Below, one piece after another: positions 46,866 to 56,946 of a stretch of DNA of 64,000 bases. Each line of letters begins with the position of its first letter. Position 1 is the stretch's first letter. The DNA lies in the NCBI RefSeq assembly GCF_000173915.1, contig NZ_ACDZ02000011.1, positions 62,001 through 126,000 on the forward strand, read 5' to 3'. A model generated the notes under the pieces. That model was given only the letters and a program-made list of their open reading frames with translations, was not told the origin of the DNA and made no database searches. The translations under genes and the position numbers were made by a program. Source of the stretch: Gemella haemolysans ATCC 10379 (GTDB taxonomy: Bacteria; Bacillota; Bacilli; Staphylococcales; Gemellaceae).

Positions 46866-48917
46866 ATGGCAGAAAATTTAGTAATAGTCGAATCTCCTTC
46901 TAAGGCAAAAACTATTGAAAAATATCTAGGGAAAAAATATAGAGTAATATCTTCAAAAGGTCATGTAAGAGATCTTCCAAAAAGTAGAATGGGAGTAGAG
47001 GTACTAGATAATGGAAATGTAGATGTGGATTACATTTCTATAAGAGGGAAGGGCGATGTAATTAAGTCTTTAAAAAAAGAAGCCAAAGGAAAGAATGTAT
47101 TCCTAGCATCCGATCCCGATAGAGAAGGAGAGGCAATAGCTTGGCATATTGCACATATTTTAGGATTAGATAATAATTCTGATAACAGAATTGTTTTTAA
47201 TGAAATAACAAAAGATGCGGTAAAAGATGCGATAAAACATCCACGTAAGATAAATACTGATTTAGTTCAGTCACAACAAGCTAGAAGAATATTAGATCGT
47301 TTAGTTGGATATAATATTTCTCCTGTACTTTGGAAAAAAGTAAAACCAAAGCTATCAGCAGGAAGAGTGCAAAATGCAGCTCTAAAACTAATTGTTGATA
47401 GGGAAGAAGAAATTCAAAAATTTGTTCCACAAGAATATTGGTCTATGCCAATTGATTTTATAAAAAATAGAAAAGTCTTAACAGCTAATTTCTATTCTTA
47501 TAAAGGTGAAAAACTTAAACTTGAAAGTAAAAAAGATGTAGATAAAATAAGAAAAGCGATAAAAGGTGAGGTATTTAAAGTTATCGATGTAGTGAAAACT
47601 AATAAAAATCGTAATGCACCTAATGTTTATATTACGTCTACAATGCAACAAGATGCTTCAAGAAAGATTAACTTTAAAACACGTAAGACTATGAGTGTCG
47701 CTCAAGAATTGTATGAAGGTATTAACCTTAAAAAGTTAGGTGGAGTTACCGGTTTAATTACATATATGAGAACGGATTCGACAAGGGTTTCTGATGAAGC
47801 TGTTAAAATGGCTAGAGATTATATACTAAACAATTTTGGTAAAGAATATCTAGCATCAACAGTTAAAGCTAGAAAATCAAGCAAGAATGTTCAAGATGCT
47901 CATGAAGGAATCAGACCTACAAATGTTAATTTCACACCTGATAGTATTAAAGAATACTTATCAAATGACCAATATAAGTTATATAAACTTATATGGGAAA
48001 GATTCTTAGCTAGTCGTATGAGTGCTGCAGTTCATGAAACAAGTACAACAACGTTTGAAAATAATAAAGTTATCTATAGAGGAGCGCATTCTAAGTTACT
48101 GTTTAATGGATTCTTATCTGTATTGAAAGAAAAAGAAAAAGTAAAACTTGCACCAGAATTTGAAATTGGAGAAGATGCTAAAATAAAAGAAATAAAAGAA
48201 GAACAGCATTTTACTCAACCACCTGCACGCTACTCTGAAGCTAAACTTATAGCTGAACTTGAAGAATTAGGAGTAGGACGCCCTTCAACATATGCTACAA
48301 TTGTTGACACCTTACAAAAGAGATACTATGTAAAATTACAAAATAAAGTGTTTACACCAACTGAATTAGGAACATTAGTTAGTAAAATAACTGAACAATA
48401 TTTCCCTGATATTATAAATACTAAGTTTACAGCTAATCTTGAGAGTCAATTAGATGATATAGCAGAGGGTAAAGTAGGTTGGGAAAAAACTATATTTAAT
48501 TTCTATAGTAATTTTAGAAAAGATGTTGAAAAAGCAGAAACTGAAATGGAAAAAGTAGAGATTAAACAAGAATTTACTGGAGAAAGTTGTCCAGAGTGTT
48601 CTTCACCACTTGTATTTAAGTTAGGTAAATTTGGTAAGTTTATTGCTTGTTCTAACTTTCCTGATTGTAGATACACTAATACTATCCAAAAAAAAGTTGG
48701 AGTAGTATGTCCAAAATGTAAGAAACATGAGATTTTAGAGAAGAAATCTAAAAAAGGAAAATTATTCTATGGTTGTGAAGGATTCCCAGAATGCGATTTT
48801 GTTTCATGGGATAAACCTATAAATAGAAGTTGCCCAAAATGTGAGAATATCTTATATGAAGGGAAAAAAGGTGTTCTATGTGGACATTGTGATTATAAAG
48901 AAGAAATAAAAAAATAG
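46866..48917 (+). CDS. topA: DNA topoisomerase I
   Basis: Type IA enzyme that relaxes negative supercoils. The N-terminal Toprim domain (VIVESPSKAKTI, then SDPDREGEAIAWH) leads to the active-site YMRTDS with Tyr300. The C-terminal part carries three zinc-ribbon repeats, beginning CPECSSP, CPKCKKH and CPKCENI. Length 683 residues is normal for Firmicutes. TGGAGAG precedes the ATG; a terminator follows. In bacilli it follows dprA, which is absent here. Confidence 0.96.
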   Translation: MAENLVIVESPSKAKTIEKYLGKKYRVISSKGHVRDLPKSRMGVEVLDNGNVDVDYISIRGKGDVIKSLKKEAKGKNVFLASDPDREGEAIAWHIAHILGLDNNSDNRIVFNEITKDAVKDAIKHPRKINTDLVQSQQARRILDRLVGYNISPVLWKKVKPKLSAGRVQNAALKLIVDREEEIQKFVPQEYWSMPIDFIKNRKVLTANFYSYKGEKLKLESKKDVDKIRKAIKGEVFKVIDVVKTNKNRNAPNVYITSTMQQDASRKINFKTRKTMSVAQELYEGINLKKLGGVTGLITYMRTDSTRVSDEAVKMARDYILNNFGKEYLASTVKARKSSKNVQDAHEGIRPTNVNFTPDSIKEYLSNDQYKLYKLIWERFLASRMSAAVHETSTTTFENNKVIYRGAHSKLLFNGFLSVLKEKEKVKLAPEFEIGEDAKIKEIKEEQHFTQPPARYSEAKLIAELEELGVGRPSTYATIVDTLQKRYYVKLQNKVFTPTELGTLVSKITEQYFPDIINTKFTANLESQLDDIAEGKVGWEKTIFNFYSNFRKDVEKAETEMEKVEIKQEFTGESCPECSSPLVFKLGKFGKFIACSNFPDCRYTNTIQKKVGVVCPKCKKHEILEKKSKKGKLFYGCEGFPECDFVSWDKPINRSCPKCENILYEGKKGVLCGHCDYKEEIKK

Positions 48918-48928
48918 AAAAAAGATTA

Positions 48929-48970
48929 AAAGGATTTGATAATTCTTCTCAATTATCAAATCCTTTTGTT
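48929..48970 (+). terminator. Terminator of topA
   Basis: Perfect stem AAGGATTTGATAATT with AATTATCAAATCCTT around CTTCTC, followed by TTGTTT. Confidence 0.9.
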
Positions 48971-49074
48971 TATAATGCGATATATTATTATTATATAAAA
49001 TTAATCGTTTGAAAATGATTGCATTATTGCTATATTAGAATTCTAAAAGAAAGACTTCCCTTACAACTTCTACA

Positions 49075-49089
49075 AATTGTCAGAAAATT
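49075..49089 (+). promoter_or_regulatory. CodY box upstream of brnQ
   Basis: AATTGTCAGAAAATT matches the CodY consensus AATTTTCWGAAAATT at 14 of 15 positions. A weaker second site (12 of 15) lies at 49118-49132, next to the -35 box. Control of a branched-chain amino acid transporter by CodY would be typical. Confidence 0.7.
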
Positions 49090-49134
49090 TAAAACATTTA
49101 TCCAACAAAAAAGGTGATATTTTCAAAAAATCTA

Positions 49135-49163
49135 TTGACAAATGTTGATAAATATATTATTGT
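49135..49163 (+). promoter_or_regulatory. Promoter of brnQ
   Basis: TTGACA at 49135-49140, a 17-nt spacer and TATTGT at 49158-49163, about 45 nt before the start codon. Confidence 0.55.
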
Positions 49164-49208
49164 ATATAACATATTAAAAATTAATTGAAAATATTTGGAG
49201 GAGATGAC

Positions 49209-50543
49209 ATGTTGAAATTTTTAAAGAAAAATCCATATGTATCAATCGGACTTATGCTATTTGCACTATTCTTTGGTGCAGGTAACTTAATTTTTCCAGC
49301 ATTCTTAGGACAAAACGCTGGAACAAACTTATCTACAGCGATGATTGGATTTATTATTATGGGAGTGGGATTACCACTATTAGGAGTTATTGTAATGGGG
49401 TATTCAGGAGCTGAAGACCTATTAGATTTATCAAGTAGAGCAGGGAAAGTATTCGGTGTTTCTTTTACGACTTTATTATACTTAACAATTGGACCTTTCT
49501 TTGCAATCCCTAGAACAGGGACTACTACTTATGAATTAGGACTATCTAGCTTTGTAGCACCAGAAAATGCTACAATTGCTCAAGCTATTTTCTTAGCATT
49601 CTTTATGGCATTAACATTATGGTTAGCTATTAGTCCTAATAAATTAGTAGATAGAATTGGAACTGTAATCACACCAGTTTTACTGCTTTCAATGGTTGTT
49701 TTAATCATTGCATCATTAGTTAAACCAATGGGTCTAGCACAAGAACCTACAAAAACTTATCAAACTACTTCATTAGCATTTACAAATGGACTAATGGAAG
49801 GTTATAATACAATGGACGCATTAGCATCATTAGTATTTGGTATCATCGTAATCAACTCTGTTAAATTATACGGAGCAAAAACTAAAAAAGAAGTATTTAA
49901 TAATACAGCTAAATCAGCAATTATCGCTGCTTTATTACTAGCTTTAGTATATGTATTTATTTCTAATATTGGAGCAACATCAGTTTCTGTTTTAGGATTA
50001 CAAAAAACAGGAGCAGGAGTATTAACTGGGGCAACAACATATTACTTTGGTAATGTTGGTAAATTATTACTATTCGTTATCGTATTCTTAGCTTGTTTAA
50101 CTACAAGTGTAGGATTAGTAACAGCTTGTGCTTCATTCTTCGTAAGACTTTATGATAAAGTTAGTTATAAAACGTACGCTATCGCGTTAACATTATTCTC
50201 ATTTGCAGTAGGTAACTACGGATTAGCAGCAATCATCCAAGGAGCTGTTCCAGTACTTGTTTTATTATATCCATTAACAATGGTATTAATTTTACTAGGA
50301 TTTTTAAACAACTTCTTTGGTGGTAAAAAAGTAGTTTATGTTTGTACAGTTTTATTCACTGGATTATTTAGTTTATATTCTACTGTAGCTTCAACATTTA
50401 AGCTTGCAGTACCTGCAGTTGATAATGCACTAGCTAAAGTAAACTTCCTTCCAGTACCAGCTGATTTTGCATGGTTAAACTATGCATTAGTAGGATTTGT
50501 ACTTGGAATTGTATTAACATTCTTTGTAAAAGAAAATAAATAA
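49209..50543 (+). CDS. brnQ: Branched-chain amino acid transport protein BrnQ
   Basis: A 444-residue LIVCS-family transporter with 12 TM helices that imports Leu, Ile and Val with Na+ or H+. The family opening GLMLFALFFGAGNLIFPAFLGQ is evident. The frame is open to 49185, but GGAGGAG lies just inside that stretch and the ATG at 49209 has the right distance. CodY-like boxes and a promoter lie upstream, consistent with control by branched-chain amino acids. Confidence 0.94.
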   Translation: MLKFLKKNPYVSIGLMLFALFFGAGNLIFPAFLGQNAGTNLSTAMIGFIIMGVGLPLLGVIVMGYSGAEDLLDLSSRAGKVFGVSFTTLLYLTIGPFFAIPRTGTTTYELGLSSFVAPENATIAQAIFLAFFMALTLWLAISPNKLVDRIGTVITPVLLLSMVVLIIASLVKPMGLAQEPTKTYQTTSLAFTNGLMEGYNTMDALASLVFGIIVINSVKLYGAKTKKEVFNNTAKSAIIAALLLALVYVFISNIGATSVSVLGLQKTGAGVLTGATTYYFGNVGKLLLFVIVFLACLTTSVGLVTACASFFVRLYDKVSYKTYAIALTLFSFAVGNYGLAAIIQGAVPVLVLLYPLTMVLILLGFLNNFFGGKKVVYVCTVLFTGLFSLYSTVASTFKLAVPAVDNALAKVNFLPVPADFAWLNYALVGFVLGIVLTFFVKENK

Positions 50544-50551
50544 CTATATGT

Positions 50552-50590
50552 AAGATGGTAGAGGAAATATCTTCTATCATCTTTTATTTT
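50552..50590 (+). terminator. Terminator of brnQ
   Basis: AAGATGGTAGA pairs with TCTATCATCTT around GGAAATATCT, then TTATTTTTT. Confidence 0.8.
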
Positions 50591-50715
50591 TTAACTATTG
50601 TTTTGACATTAGGTTAAAGCAATGGTATTATTATAAGATGTAATCTAATATTTTAAGAGATAAAATGAATATAATAACAAAACATTACACTAATGTTATT
50701 TTTTTAGGAGAAATA

Positions 50716-51558
50716 ATGGTTTTAGAATTTAAAGAATATACAAAAAAAATAAAAAGAGATACAATATTAGAACTTGATTTTAGAGTTGAAACAGGAGAAA
50801 TATTAACTATTGTTAATAATAGTTCTGCTAGTTTAGAATTATTAAAAGACTCATTTAGACAAAGAACTAAGTTTAAAGGTGAGATTCTTTTCGATGGTGA
50901 GAATATAAATAATCAGAGACTTTTATTTGCTAAAGATTTTGGTTTTTATAATGATTTATCATTATTAAAAAATTTAAAAAAAGCATTATCTCTATTTAAT
51001 ATAAAAGCTACTGAAGAAGAATTAGTAGGAGATCTAGAATTTTTAAACTTAAATTCTAGTAGAAAATATAAAGATTTAGAATCAAATGAAGTAATAAAAT
51101 TTCATATTCTATTTTCAATTTTAATAGATCAAAATGTATTGATTATTGATAACACTGAAGAAAGCTTAACTACTGAAGATAAAGAGGAGATAAGTGAATT
51201 AATTCTTGATAAATCGAACAATGCAAATGTTATTATTTTAGATACAATGCTTGATAGCTTTAATAGTATTGCTGATAAAGTTCTAGTTATTACTGATGGA
51301 ATTAAATCATACTTCGGAAGTCTAGAAGACTTATTAATATTAAAGCAACTTACGGCTATAAATGTTTCTAGTCAAGAAAACCTAGATGAAATTTTAGAAG
51401 GGCATAAATTTACTATTTATCACAATAATGAAATTGTAGTAAGAGAAGAAGTTCTTGAAGAAGTAGTATATGCCTTATTGAAAAATAACATAGAAGTTTT
51501 TCAAATTCGCAATTTAGGTGAAAAAATTAAATTATATGAGGGCGAGGCTGATCTATAA
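50716..51558 (+). CDS. Degenerate ABC ATPase-like protein
   Basis: A 280-residue protein with the outline of an ABC nucleotide-binding domain but with its motifs broken. The Walker A position (about 33-43) reads VNNSSASLELL with no GxxGxGK. The signature position is LESNE (121-125). Walker B is VLIIDN (141-146), with Asn instead of the catalytic Glu, and the switch His is absent. It should not hydrolyse ATP. The frame extends to 50665, but AGGAG fits the ATG at 50716. Its stop overlaps the start of a six-TM protein (TAATG), so they form a pair. Confidence 0.7.
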   Translation: MVLEFKEYTKKIKRDTILELDFRVETGEILTIVNNSSASLELLKDSFRQRTKFKGEILFDGENINNQRLLFAKDFGFYNDLSLLKNLKKALSLFNIKATEEELVGDLEFLNLNSSRKYKDLESNEVIKFHILFSILIDQNVLIIDNTEESLTTEDKEEISELILDKSNNANVIILDTMLDSFNSIADKVLVITDGIKSYFGSLEDLLILKQLTAINVSSQENLDEILEGHKFTIYHNNEIVVREEVLEEVVYALLKNNIEVFQIRNLGEKIKLYEGEADL

Positions 51559-52319
51559 TGTTGTTTGCAATAGAATTCGGAAAGTTATTTAGACGTAAAT
51601 TTAATTACTTGTTTATAATTATTTTATCGTTAATTAACTTTGCATTTGTATATAAACTAGACGCATTGGCTACGTTTTATGATAAGTCAATACTAGATAT
51701 TATATTTTCAATAATTCTGAAAGTGAATATGGTAACTGTATTTTTTATAATGGGATTAAATTATATATATTCATATAGAGAAGATTATATTTCAAAAGTC
51801 AATGTTCTTTTGGAAATAAGAAAAAAGAAAACAACAAGAGATATCTTATCTATTTTAGCAAATTTAATTTATTTTTTAGTTTACTATGTTATAGTAATTG
51901 CATGTTTCGTAGGAATAATTTTCTTACGAAAAAGAAATGTTTTTGAAGAGTTAAAAACATTAACGTTGAATGTTAATACAGCAGGATCATTTGCTACGAT
52001 GCTAGTTTTATTATTCGTGTTTGCTAATCTTGTTTTCTTACTAGCTTTAACACTATTCAATAACACAAACTTGGCAATTTCTTTCTCACTTTTATATTTT
52101 ATAGGAGGAGAAGTAATAGCAAATATGATAAAATCTAGATTTTCTGTACCAGCAGAAAGAGTAGATAATAGCGTATTAACTATCTTTACTAAATCATTTA
52201 ATCTATTAAATCAGAATATTACTTTTAGTCTGGGGAACTTTTTACCACTTGTATTAAACATGTTAGGATTAATTGTAGTAATAGTTATTGTTAGATTAAT
52301 GAAAAAAATTATAGGATAG
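51558..52319 (+). CDS. Six-TM membrane partner of the degenerate ABC protein
   Basis: A 253-residue membrane protein with about six TM helices, shaped like an ABC-2 type permease. It has no recognised signature. Its ATG overlaps the stop codon of the pseudo-ATPase gene, implying coupled translation and a complex. terC begins 12 nt downstream and may share the transcript. Role unknown; a regulatory or scaffold unit derived from an exporter is one possibility. Confidence 0.7.
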   Translation: MLFAIEFGKLFRRKFNYLFIIILSLINFAFVYKLDALATFYDKSILDIIFSIILKVNMVTVFFIMGLNYIYSYREDYISKVNVLLEIRKKKTTRDILSILANLIYFLVYYVIVIACFVGIIFLRKRNVFEELKTLTLNVNTAGSFATMLVLLFVFANLVFLLALTLFNNTNLAISFSLLYFIGGEVIANMIKSRFSVPAERVDNSVLTIFTKSFNLLNQNITFSLGNFLPLVLNMLGLIVVIVIVRLMKKIIG

Positions 52320-52331
52320 AAGGAGACTAGA

Positions 52332-53096
52332 ATGGATACACAGATACTAATTCAATATGTGATAGTATTATTGAGTTTAATACTTTTAGAAGGATTGCTT
52401 TCGGCAGACAATGCTATTGTTCTTGCTGTTATGGTTAGACATCTACCACCTAAAGAACAGAAGCATGCATTGATGTACGGTCTTGCAGGAGCACTAATAT
52501 TTAGAATAATAGCGATTTTCTTAATTACAATTTTAGCACAGTATTGGGAAATTCAAGTTTTAGGTGGTTTATACTTGCTGTATATGGCAGGTGCGCATAT
52601 TAAAGAATTTTTCGATAAGCGAAAACAAGTTGATGAAACTGAAGAAATTGCTGAACCTAAAAAACAAAGTGGTTTTTGGGTGACTGTAATTAAAGTTGAG
52701 CTTACTGACATAGCTTTTGCGATTGATTCAATTTTGGCTGCTGTAGCTATCGCGATAACATTGCCTCATATTTCTGAAATATCTATTGGAGGAATTAACC
52801 TTGGTCAATTTACTGTAATGGTAATTGGAGGTTTTGTTGGTGTAATTATCATGCGTTATGCAGCTAATATATTTATAAGAGTATTAGAAACTAAACCTGG
52901 TTTAGAAATCGCTGCATTTCTAATTGTTGGTTGGGTAGGTATTAAACTATTTGTAATTGCAGCTGCGCATGAAAAATTAGCACTTATCCCTCATGATTTT
53001 CCACATTCTACACTTTGGACTGTTATTTTCTGGGTAGTATTACTCGGATTATTAGTGTGGGGAGTATTAGTTTCAAAAAGATTTGAAAATAAATAA
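52332..53096 (+). CDS. TerC family membrane protein (metal ion exporter-like)
   Basis: A 254-residue protein with about seven TM helices. The family motifs with intramembrane acidic residues are clear: LEGLLSADNAIVLAVMVRHLP near residue 18 and ELTDIAFAIDSILAAVAIA near 122. Bacterial TerC/Alx-type proteins are linked to Mn2+ export and metal loading of exported enzymes. AGAAGGAGA precedes the ATG. It may be co-transcribed with the degenerate ABC pair, and a terminator follows. Confidence 0.88.
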   Translation: MDTQILIQYVIVLLSLILLEGLLSADNAIVLAVMVRHLPPKEQKHALMYGLAGALIFRIIAIFLITILAQYWEIQVLGGLYLLYMAGAHIKEFFDKRKQVDETEEIAEPKKQSGFWVTVIKVELTDIAFAIDSILAAVAIAITLPHISEISIGGINLGQFTVMVIGGFVGVIIMRYAANIFIRVLETKPGLEIAAFLIVGWVGIKLFVIAAAHEKLALIPHDFPHSTLWTVIFWVVLLGLLVWGVLVSKRFENK

Positions 53097-53103
53097 TATT
53101 TTA

Positions 53104-53135
53104 GAAGAGATGATATGTATATATCGTCTCTTTTT
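53104..53135 (+). terminator. Terminator of terC
   Basis: AGAGATGATAT with ATATCGTCTCT around a 4-nt loop, followed by TTTTT. Confidence 0.82.
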
Positions 53136-53225
53136 AGTATTTGTATGTTTTTTATTTTCGTATACACAAATTAATATATATGATATAATTTTAAATTATA
53201 TAATTAAAATACAAGGAGGATAAAA

Positions 53226-54884
53226 ATGGCATTTGATGGTTTTTTCATAAGAAAAATGGTGAAAGAATTAGAAGAAAATATATTAAATGGTCGTATAAAT
53301 AAAATAAATAATTTATCGACAGACGAATTTGTATTTTCTGTTAGAAAAGGAAAAAATTTAAAGTTATTTTTATCTGCAAATTCAAGTGCATCTAGAATAC
53401 AGTTAACAAATAATAGTTTTGAAAATCCTTCAACACCTTCGAACTTTTGTTCAGTACTGAGAAAGTATTTAACAGGTGGAATAATATTAGAGATTAATCA
53501 AGTTAATAATGACCGAATAGTAATTTTTAAAATTAAAAACTTTGATGATTTAGGATATGAAAAGTATTATTATCTAATTTCGGAATTAATGGGTAAACAC
53601 TCAAATATAATATTAACTAATGAAGATAATATAATCTTAGAGTCTTTAAAAAATAGTTATAGTCTTGAATATAAGAGATCGACTATATCTAATATGGAAT
53701 ATACTCTTCCTCCGACAGCTGAAAAAATTAACCCCTTTGACTTTAGTCGCTATAGTGATATTGAGTTTTCTATTGATGATAAGAAATTTTTAATGAAAAG
53801 TTTCTACGGTGTTTCAGCATTACTGAATAATTATTTTGAAAAAAATTCGAAAGAGGATTTGAAAAATTCATTTATTAGTTTTTGTGAAGAATTTGATAAT
53901 TACTATAAACCCGTTTTACTTGAAGAGAACAATAAGAAAGATTTTTATTTCTTTCAAGTTAAAGAGTATAGTAGGGATTTTGAATCGTTGTCACAATTAT
54001 TAGATTATTACTACATGGATATAGCTAGAGAGTCAATAAATAAAAATACTGACAAAAAACTTTTTAATTTTGTTAATTCTAAAATAAATAGATTAAATAA
54101 GAAAATTGTTATATTAAAAGATGAACTGGAACAAGCTAACAATAGAGATGATTATAAATTAAAGGGACAACTTCTAATTTCAAATATTTATTTATTTAAA
54201 AAAGAAATACCAGAGATTGTAACACTGCAAAATTTTTATAGTGAAGATTTATTGGACATTGAGATTGAGTTAGATCCAAATCTAACTATTGAGAAAAATT
54301 CAGAGAAGTACTTTGATTTATATAAAAAGAACAAGAGGACGATTGAGAATTTAATTGAACAAATAGAGATTGCAAAACAGGATTTAGGATATTTTGAGAC
54401 TATTAAATTCCAAATCGAAAATGCAGATAAAACGGATATAGCGGAAATCAAAGAAGAATTGATTGCTAATGGAATATTAAAAGAAAAGATAAAGGTTAAT
54501 AAGAAAAAGAATAAGAGTAATTATTTTGTAATTAATCATAATGGTACCGCCATTTATGTTGGAAAAAATAATCTTCAAAATGATGCTATTACTAATAAAT
54601 TAGCAAGACGAGATTATCTATGGTTTCATGCTAAAGATATTCCTGGTAGTCACGTCGTAATCTTTGATAATAATCCTAGTGAAGAAACAATAGAAGTTGC
54701 ATCAATGTTAGCTGCTTATTATTCGAAGTTTAAAAATGAAGAGTATGTTAATGTTGATAGAACATTAATTAAAAATGTAAAAAAAATATCTGGTGCTAAA
54801 CCTGGTTTAGTAACATATACCGGACAAAAAACGGTTAAACAAAAAATTGATAAAGATCTTATAGGAGAGCTCTTAATAAAATAA
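53226..54884 (+). CDS. rqcH: Rqc2 homologue RqcH (FbpA family)
   Basis: NFACT-family protein of 552 residues that binds obstructed 50S subunits and directs alanine tailing of stalled chains. The N-terminal NFACT-N domain starts MAFDGFFIRKMVKEL. The Asp96-Arg97 pair corresponds to the Asp-Arg motif needed for tailing. A long coiled coil spans about 270-400, and the C-terminal NFACT-R domain contains YLWFHAKDIPGSHVVI. Older annotations call it fibronectin-binding protein. AAGGAGG precedes the ATG. Confidence 0.92.
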   Translation: MAFDGFFIRKMVKELEENILNGRINKINNLSTDEFVFSVRKGKNLKLFLSANSSASRIQLTNNSFENPSTPSNFCSVLRKYLTGGIILEINQVNNDRIVIFKIKNFDDLGYEKYYYLISELMGKHSNIILTNEDNIILESLKNSYSLEYKRSTISNMEYTLPPTAEKINPFDFSRYSDIEFSIDDKKFLMKSFYGVSALLNNYFEKNSKEDLKNSFISFCEEFDNYYKPVLLEENNKKDFYFFQVKEYSRDFESLSQLLDYYYMDIARESINKNTDKKLFNFVNSKINRLNKKIVILKDELEQANNRDDYKLKGQLLISNIYLFKKEIPEIVTLQNFYSEDLLDIEIELDPNLTIEKNSEKYFDLYKKNKRTIENLIEQIEIAKQDLGYFETIKFQIENADKTDIAEIKEELIANGILKEKIKVNKKKNKSNYFVINHNGTAIYVGKNNLQNDAITNKLARRDYLWFHAKDIPGSHVVIFDNNPSEETIEVASMLAAYYSKFKNEEYVNVDRTLIKNVKKISGAKPGLVTYTGQKTVKQKIDKDLIGELLIK

Positions 54885-54914
54885 AACAATTAAATAGTTT
54901 AGAAAGGTGAACAT

Positions 54915-55622
54915 ATGAATGATAAATTAGATGTGAAGGCTAGTATAAAAGATACATTACCGACAGTTTTTGGATACATTGGTATAGGGATAGCCTTTGG
55001 AATTATTGCGAGTTCAGTTGGACTCAGTCCTTTCTTTGTTGGAGCAATGTCATTATTTATATATGCAGGAGGAGCTCAATTTATAACTGTAAGTATGCTT
55101 TCTAGTGGCTTTCCTATACTCTCAATTATTTTGGCAACATTTCTAATAAACTCAAGAATGATATTAATGAGCATGGCAACAGCTCCCTTTTTCAAACGAT
55201 ATAGTGTGTTTAAAAATATTATAATTGGTACTTTTTTAACTGATGAGAGTTTTGCTTTAGGGATGAATAAACAAAACTATACTAATGGAAGGCTGACTTA
55301 CGAATGGTTCAATACTGCAAACCTAGTATCTTATTTTACTTGGTCAGTATCATCGGTACTAGGTGCGTTACTGGGTGGAATAGTTAAGGATCCTAGGGCT
55401 TTAGGATTGGATTTTGCTCTAGTAGCAATGTTTATAGGATTACTATATTAACAAGTTATTTCAGATTTTACTATAAAGAAAAAAGTACAATTTCTAGTAA
55501 TAGTTGTTGTGTTCTTCTTAGTATATTTTGGAATGATTTTTATTCCAAGTAATTTATTAATTATAGTGGTTACTTTAATAGGATGTGCGATAGGAGTGGT
55601 ATTGAAACATGTTATCTACTAG
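54915..55622 (+). pseudogene. azlC: azlC interrupted by an in-frame TAA (branched-chain amino acid exporter)
   Basis: AzlC is the large subunit of the AzlCD branched-chain amino acid exporter. The first 178 codons are intact (KDTLPTVFGYIGIGIAFGIIASSVGL and so on) and end LVAMFIGLLY at TAA 55449-55451. The same frame then continues QVISDFTIKKKVQFLV to a natural stop at 55622, which overlaps azlD by 14 nt, as in intact operons. A single base change would restore a 235-residue protein. It is a recent nonsense mutation or a sequencing error; the last helices are lost in the truncated form. Confidence 0.8.
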
Positions 55623-55935
55623 CTATATAATATTAACAATATTAGGATGTTCAATTGTTACTTGGTTATCTAGGGTACTTCCATTCATATTGTTGAAGAA
55701 ATTTGATTTACCTAAACCAGTTATAGAGTATCTAAGTTTTGTACCGATTGTAATAATGTCGGCTTTATGGTTCAATAGTCTGTTTGTTCAAAAGATTGGG
55801 GAGTTCCCTCAAATTAATTATGAAAATCTACTTGCTTCATTTCCCACTGTATTAAGTGCTATTATTTCAAAGAGTCTCCTGGTGATAGTTGTAGTAGGAA
55901 TAATTTCATTAGCGATTATTAGAATTGTATTTTAA
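55609..55935 (+). CDS. azlD: Branched-chain amino acid exporter small subunit AzlD
   Basis: A 108-residue membrane protein with four TM helices, including the family opening ILGCSIVTWLSRVLPF and PKPVIEYLSFVPIVIMSAL. It pairs with AzlC to export branched-chain amino acids or analogues. The ATG lies inside the end of azlC. No good ribosome binding site is visible, so translation probably depends on coupling to azlC and may suffer from its stop codon. Confidence 0.85.
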   Translation: MLSTSYIILTILGCSIVTWLSRVLPFILLKKFDLPKPVIEYLSFVPIVIMSALWFNSLFVQKIGEFPQINYENLLASFPTVLSAIISKSLLVIVVVGIISLAIIRIVF

Positions 55936-56009
55936 AAATAAAAAATGAGAATTTTAAGAAAATATAACCGAATTAATTTACAACTTAAATATACATGTTT
56001 ATAGTTTAA

Positions 56010-56690
<681 letters not shown>

Positions 56691-56699
56691 GAGAAAAAA

Positions 56700-56897
56700 A
56701 TGTTATATCCAAAATTAGACGTATTAAAATCAAAAGTAAATTCAAAATATATGCTAGTATCATTAGCAAGTAAAAGAGCAAGAGAACTATTTGCAAATCC
56801 TGAAACAAGCAAACTAGATAAATACACTTCTCATAAAGAAGTTGGTAAAGCATTAGAGGAAATTGCTGAAGGTAAAATTTCTGTATTAGAAAAATAG
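56700..56897 (+). CDS. rpoZ: DNA-directed RNA polymerase subunit omega
   Basis: A 65-residue RNA polymerase assembly factor. The family helix YMLVSLASKRARELFANPE and the HKEVGKALEEIAEGKI end are present. It starts with AGGAG just upstream, 9 nt after gmk. In many Firmicutes coaBC and priA follow; here rnpB does. Confidence 0.93.
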   Translation: MLYPKLDVLKSKVNSKYMLVSLASKRARELFANPETSKLDKYTSHKEVGKALEEIAEGKISVLEK

Positions 56898-56909
56898 TTT
56901 AGATTATTG

Positions 56910-56938
56910 TTTACAAAATAGTATTTTTAGTGTAAAGT
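56910..56938 (+). promoter_or_regulatory. Promoter of rnpB
   Basis: TTTACA at 56910-56915, a 17-nt spacer and TAAAGT at 56933-56938; start expected near 56945. Confidence 0.6.
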
Positions 56939-56946
56939 AATATAAG

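Noticed and set aside
48971-49208. T-box leader before brnQ
   Set aside because: No T-box sequence (TGGNACCGCG) or antiterminator is present; CodY boxes explain the region better.
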